Positions 10,317-22,276 of a stretch of DNA of 64,000 nucleotides are shown in pieces. This DNA comes from Lineus longissimus (taxonomy: Eukaryota; Nemertea; Pilidiophora; Heteronemertea; Lineidae). The stretch's first letter is position 1, and every line of letters starts with the position of its first letter. Position numbers and translations under genes: made by a program. Location of the stretch: the NCBI RefSeq assembly GCF_910592395.1, contig NC_088314.1, positions 11,160,001-11,224,000 on the forward strand, written 5' to 3'. Below the pieces are notes generated by a model. That model made no database searches and was not told where the DNA came from. It saw only the letters and a program-made list of their open reading frames with translations.

Positions 10317-11209
10317 ACAAACTCATGAAATCTAGTGGATTCCATCTCAGAGAATGGAGCAGCAATAGCCAGGGACTGCGCGATTTGGCCGCGAATGATC
10401 ACACCGTGAACACTAACTCTAGCGTGAACGTGCTAGGTTTACAGTGGGATACCAACGATGACGTAATCACGTATCCAAACAAAGAGACTAGTTACTTGAC
10501 CGGAAACCATGGTGACTTGATTACCAAACGCGAATGCCTTAAACTAACATCTAGCCTGTATGACCCCTTGGGTTATGTGTCCCCCACACATATCACTGCA
10601 AAAATGTTTCTCCAGAAACTGTGGTCACATCAGCTAGATTGGGACGAGCCATTGCCCGCTGATCTTCGTGAACAATGGATCGCTTTACGCCAAGAGCTAT
10701 CGATTGTCAGGAACACTTGCGTCATCAGACCATATTTCAACTCCATGCCAAGTGACGCATCATATGAGCTACACGTGTTCTGTGATGCCAGCGCCAAAGC
10801 GTATGGTGGGGTGGTCTACCTACGCCAAATTCACACTAACACTGTATCTCTCGTCATCTCCAAGGCCCGGGTGACCCCTGTCAAACAACTGCTGACAATA
10901 CCACGCGCCGAGCTGATGGGAGCCTTACTTGGCACGCGCCTGATTAACTTTGCTTACAACAGCCTGAAAGGTCCGATGCAAAGTCAGAAATGCGTACTTT
11001 GGTCAGACAGCCAAATCGTTTTGCACTGGTTAGCAAGTGATAAGAGACTTCCTTGTTTCGTTCAGAACAGAGTCACCGAGATCAAGAGTTTCAGTATCAT
11101 AAACGAGTTCAATTACTGCAATACGCATGAAAACCCTGCCGACTTGATTTCACGCGGAATAACTTCAGCACAACTTGCCTCCAGTGACATTTGGTGGGCA
11201 CGGACCTAA
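10317..11209 (+). pseudogene. BEL-1 RT thumb, peptidase-A17-like region and RNase H
   Basis: From 10317 the frame resumes with EANKLMKSSGFHLREWSS and continues through SSLYDPLGYVSPTHITAK (conserved BEL linker) and the RNase H-like stretch VFCDASAKAYGGVVYLRQ ... TIPRAELMGALL ... CVLWSDSQIVLHWLAS, ending at WWART*. DAS, the Glu of RAELMG, and SDSQ supply the expected acidic residues. A frameshift near 11193, inside a WWHGPKW-type motif, separates it from the integrase frame. Confidence 0.88.
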
Positions 11210-12853
11210 GTGGTTAACTACAGGCAACTGGCCCATACCAAAACTATGCGATAGCAAAATCCTGCATACCTTGACTGTAGCCGAGGAACCACGTGAGAAA
11301 GTTGACAACAAGGCCACGTGCCTTCTAGGCCAAGCCACGCGCCTAGGATTAGCGGAGATTATCGACCCAAACAGACACTCATCAATGGGAAAATTACTGC
11401 GTGTTACCGCATTTGTCCTGCGCTTTACACACAACATCCGCACCGATCGTAATAAGCGAACTACTGGAGTTCTCACCGCTCAGGAAATCAGTAAAGCTGA
11501 ACTGTCATGGATAAAGGACATTCAGAGTCTCACGTACGAGAGCGAAATCATCGCCCTGAGGAAAAAGGAGAAATCGCTTGGGCAATTGTCGCGCCAACTT
11601 CGCCTTTTCATTGACGCTGATGAAATACTGCGTGTGGGTGGAAGGCTTCATAACGCACCTTTGGATTACAGGTCCAAGTTTCCAATCCTACTTCCACCGA
11701 AAACACGCTTCACCGAACTCCTAGTGATGGACGCTCACTCAATGGTGAAACACTCAGGACAACAAGCTACCATGACTCAACTCCGCCATCGGTTTTGGAT
11801 TACTCAGTTGAGACAATACGCAAAATCTTTACTGAGGACTTGTGTCATGTGCAAAAGGGTTAACGGGAAACCCTACAAGAAGCCAATCCCCGCACCACTT
11901 CAAGCCATGAGATTGCATGAAGCACCCAGCTTCACTGTTACCGGCTGCGATTTCACTGGAGAATGTTACGTAACTCTAGCAGGCAAGGAACACAAGTCGT
12001 ACATATGCCTGTTTACATGTGCCGTTACGAGAGCAGTCCATCTTGAATTAGTATTGGACCTTAGTACAGAAACTTTTCTACGTTTCGCTGCCCGGAGGTC
12101 TCTCCCTAGCAAAATGCTCTCAGACAATGGCTCCACGTACCTTTCAGCTGCGGATCAATTACATAAACTCATGAAAGCGCCTCAAGTTCAGGCCTACTTA
12201 GCGGGCCATCGAGTTGAGTGGAAATTCATTCCTAAACGCGCCCCATGGTTTGGGGGTTTTTGGGAGCGCCTCATTGGAGTTACCAAAATGACACTAAAGA
12301 AGGTGCTAGGCCGTGCCTTTGTTTCTGCTGATGAGCTACAAACTGTTCTAGCTGAAATTGAAGCGGTGATTAATGATCGCCCATTGACTTATGTCTCATC
12401 TGACTCTAATGATCTTCCGCCATTAACGCCATCACATTTACTGAATGGACGCCCCATTACAGTATTACCGTACTACACCATGGATATAGATGAGTTACAG
12501 GACCCTAGCTTTGATCAGGACACCTTGCAAAAACGCTCACAACGACTGGCAAAAATCCACTGTAGCTTTTGGAAACGCTGGTCCCAGGAGTATCTTGCAG
12601 TATTACGCGAAAAAGACAATCTCTCTGGGAAAGGCGCACTAGTAAACCGAATTCGCACTGGAGATATCGTCATGGTTAACAATGATCAACTTCCTCGCCT
12701 CAAGTGGCAAGCCTAAACAAGGGCAATGATGGACTTGTGCGTTCCGCCGAGATTAGAACGCGCACTGGCAAAACCAACAGACCCATTACAAAACCGTACC
12801 CACTTGAGGTAAACGTTGACAATCAGTCTGAGATTAAAACTGATGAAAGATAA
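11190..12853 (+). pseudogene. BEL-1 integrase
   Basis: The 11175-12716 frame reads GPKWLTTGNWP, then an H-H-C-C zinc-binding region (HSMVKHSGQQATMTQLRHRF ... CVMCKR), the catalytic core with FTVTGCDFTGECYV (Asp), MLSDNGSTYL (Asp) and FGGFWERLIGVTK (Glu), and the BEL C-terminal module with LTPSHLLNGRPI and FWKRWSQEYLAVL. At about 12714 a small deletion with frameshift follows LPRLKWQ; coding similarity (NKGNDGLVRSAEIRTRTGK) continues to a TAA at 12851. The DDE triad is preserved, but the frameshift removes the normal C-terminus. Confidence 0.9.
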
Positions 12854-13241
12854 GCTGCGCTTACACCACGAAATATTGGTGGACCAATTGCACTTACACC
12901 ACCACATTGCCGCGACAAATTGGTTCGGCAATCCATTGCCGATACAAATTGCCGAGCGAATTTGTCCCACCAAGCTTGATGGTCCAAATTCGCCCGGCTT
13001 GTTGAAAGCTCGGCTTTGTCGTGGTGTAAGCGCAAATGGATCGGCAATTAGCTAGTTAGATGGTTCGGCTCCAGGTGGCGTTTTCGAAATGGCGCTTTCT
13101 GCTTATTGTTTGCGCGCCATCTGTAGCCGGATTTTATAACTAGCTGCAGCGCTGGTGTAAGCGCTTGGTGGATTTTCGATGGTGCGGCATTGGTTCCCGA
13201 ACCAAGATTGGTGGTCCATTTTCAGGTGGTGTAAGTGCGGC
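12854..13241. mobile_element. MITE in the BEL-1 3' region
   Basis: The left end GCTGCGCTTACACCAC and the inverse of the right end GCCGCACTTACACCAC form imperfect terminal inverted repeats, and much of the interior repeats in inverse (GGTGGACCAATTG against its complement near 13210). It abuts the integrase stop codon. No coding capacity. The superfamily is unclear because no target duplication is obvious. Confidence 0.65.
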
Positions 13242-14049
13242 AACACGTAAAGCGGCTCTGGAAGCCCGACAACGTATAACGGACTGGTCTGGTGCGCTTA
13301 ATGCATTTTTTGACACATAGTAGATTTACTGCTACTGGACACTTGCAATCTTGGATTTATTAGCATCAATCACTGAGTTTGAAGATTGCAATATATTTCA
13401 GTGTTTTATAATTTAGTCACTTATAATTACTTTCGGACTAACTCACTGCATTTATGATCTAGTTTGTAGTAATAGTTTCTAGCCAATACTTGCCAATACG
13501 GTATCATATTTGTGGATTTATACATGTGTTTCCTCTTGCTAAGAATTGAACCACCCAGGTTCCTACGGATTACTTCATTCTGGCTACTTTGGATAACCAA
13601 TGTTTTCTTTCCATCTGGAATAACTGTGGATAACATGTGTTCTTCATTCATGCATCTTAATCTTTAAATTTGTCTTAGGCACTGTAACCATCCTGTCTAC
13701 CAGTATACTTCCTGTTTATTGTGTACTCTACATTTTGACCATGCAGTCTCATTTGTAGTTATTCTGCCTCACTTCACTCCAAGGTAGCCAAGTCTTTGAT
13801 TAACAGCTTAATTGATAATTGCTACACCAGACTAATCTTGGGATTAAGATTTATTTGTACTTTGTTTCGATGCCCACTTCAGACGTCTTATAATTTGACT
13901 GGTATAACTTTAGCTTTGATCTACCCGGTTCAGTTGATTGTAACAGATTCTTCACAACTTATTTAAACACAACGCAATGGACTTACGTTATTATCAGCTT
14001 AACTTTCTAATTAGATTTTCTAAGAATCCATCTTTTTTGGGCCGGAGAA
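13242..14049. other. BEL-1 3' non-coding region
   Basis: About 0.8 kb of AT-rich sequence between the MITE and the 3' LTR. No ORF with recognisable similarity and no gene were seen. The purine-rich GGGCCGGAGAA immediately before the LTR at 14050 is a likely polypurine tract for plus-strand priming. Confidence 0.6.
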
Positions 14050-14333
14050 TGTCGCCGCCAGCTAATTATGTATGTAACCATGCTTGTTTATACCACTTGC
14101 AGCTTGCCGCTAAGCTCCTCCCTCTTGCAGTCAATGAAACGACTTAATTACCATTCCTGATTTTAATCCCTTTCTCTGAACCAATCAGAGTAATTGCATT
14201 CATCCTGTACATATTTGTAACCGATATATGATATGTTTGTGGATAATAAAGCAGATTCAATTTAGTCTTAGATTAACCAAGTTGTTTAAGAGTTGTTCCT
14301 CACGAACCTGTTACCTCAATGTAACCCACTACA
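14050..14333 (+). repeat. BEL-1 3' LTR
   Basis: 284 bp, same length and ends as the 5' LTR, two differences. Directly followed by AACCC, the slightly altered second copy of the TACCC target site, and then by Gypsy-A RT sequence. Confidence 0.93.
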
Positions 14334-14449
14334 AACCCAGCCAAGGTTCAGGCTATAATCAAGATGCCTCACCCACAGGACAAACACGCATTGATGAGAT
14401 TCATTTGCATTGCATGGTCCAATACTTCGGCAAATTCATACCCAACCTA
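14334..14449 (+). pseudogene. Gypsy-A RT/RNase H connection fragment
   Basis: Right of BEL-1 the sequence reads PAKVQAIIKMPHPQDKHALM and, after a small frameshift, MVQYFGKFIPNL. These are the conserved residues that follow the YxDD region in gypsy RTs (GVKPDPxKVxAI ... FLGMVxYLxKFIPNL). It connects to the fragment ending at 4112 and is cut off at 14449 by the next insertion. Confidence 0.88.
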
Positions 14450-15748
14450 TGTAGAGATTTTGACCCTTTTTCGCCTTTGGCATCATTGTAAAATATTTCC
14501 TTTAAAGGTTTCTTTAATTTAACAAAGTGTTTTGACTTGGATGTAAATTTTAGTTAACCATCCATTTTTAAAATAATGTCATTTGGGTCCCTTTTCTGCA
14601 TCTTTTCCCTTTTAACCCTGTCCAGCTTGGAATATAATTGTTCAAGTCAGTCCTACGATTTTTCATCAAGATTTAAGAATTCTACTATTTGGATTATCAA
14701 AGTGTGAATATGGATTCTAACCAGTCAAAATACCAGGTAATTATCTGGTCCCTTTTTCTAAGTCATCTTTTTAAATCTATCTGTGTCTATACCAATTTTA
14801 TTCGAGCTATTTTAAAATTCTTTGACGTCTGGTAAAATTTAAGTGCATTATGGAAGCTGTACAAATCTTTGTTTACTGTGTATTTTACACTACGGGTCAA
14901 TGACCTGGGACCTGAGTCAAGTTGACGGTCCCTTTTCAAAAGTTCGTCATTCCAAAACTGCGCATTTAAAATACGTGCGGTTTTCGACTTTAGGTCAATA
15001 TATCTTTACACTCGGCTTTTGGCACAATAATTACTTTTAATTAGCTTCCATGATGTTTATTTTAAAGAAGTTAAGGCGAATCCGTCACTTGTCGTTTGGT
15101 GATGACTTCATACCGTCTCACTTTCTTCAAGTTGTCGACGATGTCTCGTCAACTTCTAAATGTCAAAATTATACACATCGTATGTGACTTTTAGTCTTGT
15201 GAACCGACGTCAGGGTATTTTTCATGTGATCTTATGAGGTTTTGTGTAACTATGGACTTGCGAAATATATTTACCTCTTTAGGCAGCTCGATTGGTTTTT
15301 CGTCAAAAGGCGTAACTTTTACCGGGAAAATATTGCACGAGGTTTTGGGCTACGTTTTACGATCGGTTATATCGTCGGGCATAAAGTTTAATAACATCGA
15401 TCAAAACCTGTGTATGAGGTGATAAAGTACTACCTTAATGTTGATATCCTTAGGATATTTGGAACTGTTATCAGTCAGTGGTGCGGTATTTCGTCAGTTA
15501 TCCATTGTTTACGGTTTCCTTCTTGGTAAAAATTAACTGTTAATGACGCGATGTATCTCGACCAATCCAAATGCGCATGGGATGTGACGTCACCTGATTG
15601 ACACGGGGAGTTGATTGAAAACCATTGTTGCGTTGGCGCGAGAAAAATAAGTAACGTCGTTTGGCTTTCTTCAAAAGAGAGGGGTTTCGCTCGTGGTAAC
15701 GTCGTGACGTTGTTAACGAACAATTTTACGTAAAAGGCACGCTGGGTG

Positions 15749-15832
15749 CGATACGTCGTCTGTATAGATTATTGCTTTTACGATACGTCGTCTATATAGA
15801 TTGTTGTCTTTACGATACGTCGTTTGTCTCAA
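15749..15832. repeat. Three tandem units with CGATACGTCGT
   Basis: CGATACGTCGT recurs three times about 33-35 bases apart, separated by TATAGATT and TTGCTTT/TTGTCTTT stretches. A minor direct repeat inside the TIR element, possibly a subterminal binding-site array; no coding content. Confidence 0.7.
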
Positions 15833-16061
15833 TTGTCAAACTGGGTTGCTCCTTGCGATATAAAAGCTGGGATTCACATTGGGCGAAAGAGTTTTAGAAA
15901 ACCAGTGTTGGTGGGAACTCTCGTCAAACGAAACCAAATCCGTGGTCCCAGTCTCTGTACTGTATCTATCGTACGTCGTAACGTTGAATGGTATCTGTAT
16001 TCGTCGCTCATGTAAGAAATACGTGTAACCATCGTCTATATATACATCTGGAATATTTAAG

Positions 16062-16230
16062 GAATTGAACCCGAGGCGGAGGACCTTGGTTGAGTTACCA
16101 AGACACTCGTGGGTGGAGCTAAAATACAGTCCAAACCCGAGCCGACAGGCGAGGGTTTGGACGAAATTTTAGCTCCACCCGAGAGTGTCTTGGTAACTCA
16201 ACCAAGGTCCGAAGCCGAGGGTTCAATTTC
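16062..16230. repeat. Near-perfect hairpin of about 170 bases
   Basis: Segments GAATTGAACCCGAGGC, GGACCTTGGTTGAGTTACC, AAGACACTC, GGGTGGAGCTAAAAT and GTCCAAACCCGAGCC are followed, after a loop of a few bases, by their inverses in reverse order. Short mismatched bulges (ggA/gaa, gt/ga, aca/gaa) sit at regular places. The predicted stem has arms of about 80 bases. No recognised gene overlaps it. Confidence 0.9.
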
Positions 16231-16871
16231 TATTCTAAAATACCTCAAACTTAAAAAGATAGGCCACGAAAATAACTTGAATATGTGCGAATTTGGCAAA
16301 TTCCATCCATCGCCGGCCCGGCCGGAGCGCCGGTAGCGCCATTGTTTACATTATGTTACGGCAACGTTACAGAAAATGAGACATGTACATTTTGTACAGC
16401 GCGCATAGGAAGTCCGCATCGGCTCGCTCAAGTGATGCTAAAATCCGCGCAAATGGGCTATTTGGAGCGTTTTTCTCGGCAAATATGTGTAGTGCTCATT
16501 AAAAAACTTAGGGTGGTTGATGCTTCCTTGACTGATTTGTGTTTGAAGCAGTGTTTTGAGAGCCTCAAACTTCTGAAGTGAGCTGAAATTCCATTGACGT
16601 GACGTGTGCATGGTTCCACATTTTAGTGCAACCCGAGGGAACTTTGGTAGAGCATCTTGGTTGCGTGTCCAAAACACTCCGCTCTCAGAACGAGGCTTAT
16701 GCATTTTCCATTTAAAAGTTGACTTTACGGTACCAAGGTATTTTAGAATCCGTTATCAAATAAACCCTATTATACGTTATATCATTTCATTTTCTTGTGT
16801 TCGAACCCAAAACATTTTTGTAGTCGGCCCTAATGTTGAAAGTGCAACGTTAAAAACGCTACACTATCAAT

Positions 16872-16995
16872 TGTTCTGTAGGGACTGTATATTGATTAAG
16901 GATTCTAAAATACAAATTCATCGCACGTGCTCTCATATCTCGCCATTGCTCGTTGTTGTCGTTACACATAAACCGTCTCAACCAAATACACAACA
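16872..16995 (-). repeat. BEL-2 3' LTR
   Basis: 124 bp, identical by eye to the 27322-27445 copy. On its inner side (16996-17009) lies the polypurine tract, read on the minus strand. Confidence 0.95.
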
Positions 16996-17444
16996 CTCCC
17001 CCCTGAAAATCGAGGAGGCGAGATTTTCAATAACACAATGAACCTAACCCGCCGTAAGGCTTAATTCTGAGAAATGTATGCTGAACACAATAGCTCCAAA
17101 ATGCAAGACCTAGCATACATAAGTAAACAACTACACCTAATTCTATACCCTATAGAATATACCGTCAAATAACTCAAATACACATAATGACAAATCTAAT
17201 GCTAAGAGTATTCCCCCCATTTACCAACCTGGGAAATGTGAATTACAACCTTCTGGTAAGAAACTCTGATGATGATATACCTAGTAATAGTAATAATAGT
17301 ATACTAATACATGTAATCAAAATGTTAAGAATTTTGACCCCTTGATAGAGATTTGGCAATCAGTTGACATGCATGTATCTGACAACTACGACTGAGTAAC
17401 CAAAACTCAACTCCAATTCTTGTATGTCACTCTGGATTAAATGT

Positions 17445-18727
17445 CTATTCTGCGGGTTCCAACAAACGCAACTTCTGAATAGGCCTTCTCATCAATCCTC
17501 TCTTGGTTTTCACTGTGACTGACCTAACCAACCCGTCTCTTCCTGGGTGTGTGGCCATCACACGTCCTAGTGCCCAAGTTTTCTGATGTTGTCCTCCGCC
17601 ACTAGAACGATGTCTCCCTCTTGCAGATTATCTCGTATCTCTGTCCATTTTGAACGGCGCTGTAATTCCACAAGGTATTCACTTGTCCACCTTTTCCAAA
17701 ACTGTTTGGATATCCTCTGTTGATAGGCCCATCTCCTTTCAAGTGACAACTCTGGCTTGTATACAGATGGCAGCAACTGCAGATTTCTTCCTATGATCAA
17801 GTGACCAGGGGTTAATGGAAGAGGATCCTCCTTGTCAGCCGAGATATCCGATAAGGGTCGAGAATTGATTTGAGCTTCTGCATCAGTGAGCACGGTCTGA
17901 AGCTCGGTAAATGTCAGGCTGGCCTTTCTGAGAATCTTTGAGAGAGCTCGTTTTACACTTCCAACAAGTCGTTCATAAAATCCTCCATGCCATGGAGCCC
18001 TAGGAGTTATGAACTTCCACTCGATTCCTTCCAGTCTGAGTTTATCCTTGATTCTCGCATTGTTGTGGAACAAACGGTAAAGCAATGAAGCTGCACTCTC
18101 AAATGTTTTTGCATTATCGGAGTAGATGGTACAACACTTTCCACGCCGATTCATCATGCGTCTCAATGCTTGTAGGAACTCCTCTGTTGTCAAATTTGCT
18201 GTCAGCTCTAAATGCACTGCCCTGGTGGCCATACATGTGAATATGAGGATGTAAGCCTTGTTGCTTCCAGCTCCATGTTTTCCACTGACATGTACTTCTC
18301 TAACATAGAGTGGTCCAGCATAGTCCACTCCAATGTTGGTAAATGGTGGCGATACATTAACCCTTTCCTCTGGCAACGGCGCCATTTTCTGCTCTAATTT
18401 TCTGGCACTTCTACATTTCTTACATGGTAGGACTCTGCGAACTTCCTGCCGGCCACATACTAACCAGTATTTGCTTCTCAAGTTAGACAAGGTTTGAACA
18501 ACTCCTGTGTGTCCAAAGATGATGTGATAGTGGATTATCAACATTTCCACAAATCTATTGTGATTAGGCAATATGATGGGGTTTCTAAGCTCATCTGGCA
18601 GTAGTGCTTTGTGTAGTCTCCCCCCAACACGGAGTAACTTCAGTTTCTCATCCCATATCGGATCAAGCTGTTTCAAGCGGCTATTTGCAGGAATCGAAAG
18701 ATTATTCTGTACTGCATGAATTTCCAC
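17445..18727 (-). pseudogene. BEL-2 integrase
   Basis: The frame carries VGGRLHKALL, an H-H-C-C zinc region (HYHIIFGHTGVVQTLSNLRS ... CKKCRS), the catalytic core with NIGVDYAGPLYV (Asp), TIYSDNAKTFES (Asp) and HGGFYERLVGSVK (Glu), and the BEL C-terminal motifs LTPGHLIIGR and FWKRWTSEYLVEL. A one-base shift near 18725 separates it from the RNase H frame. Another near 17578 (after AEDNIRK) truncates the ORF, although coding similarity (ATHPGRDGLVRSVTVKTKRG) continues to a TAG at 17445. The DDE triad is intact, so the damage is recent and light. Confidence 0.92.
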
Positions 18728-19530
18728 TGATAGAAAATGCTTGTTCTTGAGCCCAACGTAACCAATACAACTCCTCTTCTCTTTGATCAGTGAGAGTCAA
18801 GATTGCATTTTCTTCTCGAACATGTTGCCCATCTCCTGTCCTCACTCGGTACTTTAAGCTTCGGACTCTATTCATCACTCTCAGAAACTTGTGGTAACTC
18901 TCATATTTCTCCACTAGTTTCAGCTGCTCACTTTTGGTTTGGTCAGTTGTTTTCTCTTTGACTTGCAGTGCTGAGAAAGTCTTGGGTTTTTTCTTCTGTT
19001 CAGCCAATTCCAGTTCAGCTGTGTCAATTCGCTGTTTTGGCCAACTTTCTTCTTCTTTTCTTAGGAAGTCTGTCCCTTCCCACCAGAGTTGCGAGTTAAC
19101 TAAGCTTTCAGCAGAACATCCTCTCGAGCATAGATCAGCGGGGTTAATTTTCCCTGGCAAATGACTCCACTTCCTAGGTGGTACTAGATTCTGTATCTCA
19201 CTCACGCGATTGGCAACGAACGTCTGCCAAGTGTAGGCAGGTTTGCTAATCCAGGAAAGTACTACTTGTGAGTCAGTCCAGCAGTGTACATCCTCTATTT
19301 CCAACTTGATTTCACGTTGAACGTAGTTTACCAAGCGTGCTGTGATTAGCGCAGCCATGAGCTCTAGCTCTGGTAAGCTTCTCTTCTTTCCAAGTGGTGA
19401 CACTCTAGTTTTAGAGCACAGTACAGCTGTGTGCACTCTCCCTGTTGGCAAGTCCTCAACCCTGACGTAAACTACTCCTCCATATGCTGCTACACACGCA
19501 TCACCGAAACCTTGCAGTGTGAATCTAGAC
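18702..19530 (-). pseudogene. BEL-2 RNase H region
   Basis: From 19530 the minus strand reads FTLQGFGDACVAAYGGVVYV, then LPELELMAALITARL, VHCWTDSQVVLSWIS and WSHLPGKINPADLCSRG. This is the RNase H-like module of BEL pol with its Asp/Glu/Asp residues (GDA, ELMAA, TDSQ). The 5' side is cut by Insert-H copy B; the 3' side ends by frameshift just before the integrase frame. Confidence 0.88.
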
Positions 19531-22276
19531 GCAAGGGCCCAACGCGCCGCGTAGCGGCAAAAAAGCGAAGCTGGCGAAACATTTATAACGGGTCACCGTC
19601 ACTTATTATTGGACTTATAGCGCATTTACGGGGTTGCAACTATTTTGCTTTATAGTGTCACCAGGAAAGAAAAGCATGCGACCTAACGCCGATCTATTTG
19701 TATAAAGTGATAATTGGAAGGTATATAGTAGGAAATATCAATAAAATAATCATTCCATGTCGTCTTTTGAGGGCATTTTTGATTGTAAAAAATATATGTG
19801 TACGTCACCGTAGTCTCTGCAATGATAATTTTATCAGAGCAGTCTCGCGCAAGTAGAAGTTCGTTACCTACTAGTTCTTCACTTATTAGTCTCAACGTCT
19901 GGCGCAAAGCCAGACGTTTTCCATTACGATTTCACTACGATGTTTGACAATAAGGAGCAGTGCGCGAGATATGCTAATGAGCAGACTTCCCTCGCTTGAG
20001 TTTCTGAAGAATGTTCCATATCGCGCTAAGCTCATCACTGCTGATTATGACAGGCGTGCAGCGGTAGGTATCTGCTCCCCAACTTCCACCCTAATACGGT
20101 ACAATAAGTTACCATTTGATGAGAATGGGACAATGCCCTCACTGTGTATGGAGTCATAGGGATAAGAAGACATTATTCATTAGTGTTGGTACAAGTGATT
20201 TTGCCCAAAAAGCATGCGCATTCAAAAAACAAAATATGCAAGGTATCACGTACATGTAACATGACCATGACGACGTGCAGAAAGTGCACTGGCCAGTGCA
20301 TACCCTATGGCTATGTATAGTAAACATGGTAAACATGAACAACATCATTATTCATCGGCAGTTCATTTTACTCCGAGCTTTTCCTGAAACATATTGCCAT
20401 GATGATTAGGCCTACCATGTACCATGACCAATAACGGCACTAGATCATGTAGATGTCAACAAGTTCACATGAACCGTATAATCCCGCATAATCCCGCATG
20501 GCGCATGTGGGGCATGCGTCTAAACCAAAGCCCCAAAATCACTTGTTTTGGTCTATTTCACTTGTGTTTCCCCCGTCTCCCAGTCCATAATACATTTACA
20601 GTTTACAATCCCCGATCATGGCCCAACAAAAGGTCATCGGTTGACTAAAGCCAAGGAACACAACTGTTCAATGGATTTATAGTTGAATGCGATCAAACTA
20701 CATCTTTTCAATCGTGGATTGTAAATTTAACCCCATGGGCCTAGGGAAGGCCCTATAACAATACTTTCGACACAGTTATTATCTCCGCTGCCTCCACCAT
20801 GTTACACACAGTGCTCACTGCTGATTCTAAAATGCGCCACCTAGTCAATTGCACTATCGTCATCACCTCATCATACTTCATTGACATTACAGGCACACAT
20901 TGACATAGACCACTGTTGCAATCAACGACACAGTCGCTATCCAAGTAGCATTATAGAGGTAATTATCATTATCATACCTCATTAGCATGTGAACCAATCG
21001 CGTCGCGTCCTTTGCGATCACGGCAAAGCCTCATGGAATAATGTCTTTCAACGTTGAATAATTTTTCATATTCCATGCCTACAACTTCAATTTCTTCATA
21101 ATCCATGGCTAGAAGTTCAATACTAATATAATATCCAAGATAAAGTTACAAGAAGTAGTCAATAGGGGTCTCTCACCTCTCACTGTATGTCCACACTATT
21201 CACGCTTGTACGAGGAATACATTCAATGCTGAATCTAACAACACCCAGTGCCCTTACTCTGTATATTAGTCACTGGAAGATGGCCCATTTCACTCCTTGC
21301 TTCTACTTCACCTATAGTCTCATTGCAAACGCCTCAGTTCTATGATATCACATTCACTTTCAGCTGTCATGCAACGCAACAACTGTGCTATCTGCCATCG
21401 CACATCAACGAAGAAGTGCAGCCGCCCACATTCCACCTCACGTCTGTCCGACCAGCTGCAATCCTCGAGGACGCCCCACTGTACCACGATTTCACTACGA
21501 TGTTTGACAAGAAGGAGCAGTGCGCGAGATAGGCTAATGAGCAGACTTCCCTCGCTTGAGTTTCGGAAGAATGTTCCATATCGCGCTAAGCTGACCACTG
21601 CTGACCATGACAGGCGTGCATTGGACTGGTACAGGTTGGAACTGAACATTGAATATGCTGGTGGTGACGCTTTCTGATGAGAAGTTGGTCGTGACTGATG
21701 CAGTATCCTTGGACTTGTCCACAGCATCGTTCAATCATTGCTCTCTGAGCTGCCTTGATTCTGTACCCAAATACTAAGACCAAATGCCTGTTGACTGTGC
21801 TTTAAGAGAGACTGGCGCCATGCCTAGAGATATGACTGACCCCTATTGGCAAATTTGTATGACTTTATCTTGCCTACCTAGCTGCTGCCTATAGTCTCCC
21901 TTTAACTGCGGAACACTTCAAAGTCGATAAAATGCCATGTTCCACCTTTTAATGTGTTCAGACTGCCATTTTCAAAATAATCAAGTCAGGACACTGCCTT
22001 CCAGTCTCATAATAAATTTTGCTTTCCTCAATATATAATAACATTTCTTCTTCTTCAATGCTTTCATCATTCCAAACTTCTCCTCCTCTGACTTTTACAG
22101 GGGTACAGTCATGGCAATCAAAACCCAAATACTGAGACCAAATGCCTGTTGACTGTGCTTTAAGAGAGACTGGCGCCATGCCTAGTCTCTCTTAAAGCAC
22201 AGTCAACAGACACCAACCCCCTCAGACTCAGAAACCACAAACGCCCAACCCTTCCTGCTACCTTAATACTTCTGGG
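19531..22276 (-). mobile_element. Insert-H copy B inside BEL-2 pol
   Basis: Reverse complement of the element at 7162-10316, sharing the same end sequences and all major internal hairpins and repeats. It lacks about 0.4 kb present in copy A (the duplicated part near 8596-9013). It lies between the RT end (...VPESFT) and RNase H, a different site from copy A, proving independent insertion. Both copies lie in the same orientation relative to the host BEL pol. No target duplication longer than a base or two is evident. Confidence 0.85.

Larger units (their letters stand above)
4113..14333 (+). mobile_element. BEL-1, a BEL/Pao LTR retrotransposon (10.2 kb)
   Basis: Two 284-bp LTRs (4113-4396 and 14050-14333) begin TGTCGCC and end CTACA and differ at only two positions. 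TTGGTGCCGTGACCAGG just inside the 5' LTR is a typical primer-binding region. The flanks give a 5-base target duplication with one mismatch (TACCC on the left, AACCC on the right), and the interrupted sequence is the Gypsy-A RT. Inside are gag-protease-RT, RNase H and integrase segments in canonical BEL order, broken by several frameshifts and by a 3.2 kb inserted element at 7162-10316. Confidence 0.93.
14450..16863. mobile_element. 2.4 kb TIR element inserted in Gypsy-A
   Basis: The left end TGTAGAGATTTTGACC and the inverse of the right end TGTAGCGTTTTTAACG match at 12 of 16 positions. A 3-base duplication, CTA, flanks it (14447-14449 and 16864-16866). Removing it joins the gypsy motif FIPNL to the residues preceding SAPLRELL beyond BEL-2. 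No transposase was recognised, so it is probably non-autonomous. A 3-bp TSD would suit CACTA/EnSpm-like or Harbinger-like families, but the ends match neither classic signature. It holds a short tandem repeat (15749-15832) and a long hairpin (16062-16230). Confidence 0.7.

Noticed and set aside
14450-16863. LTR-type element because the ends are TG...CA
   Set aside because: The ends are inverted, not direct, repeats, the duplication is 3 bp, and no LTR pair or pol is inside.
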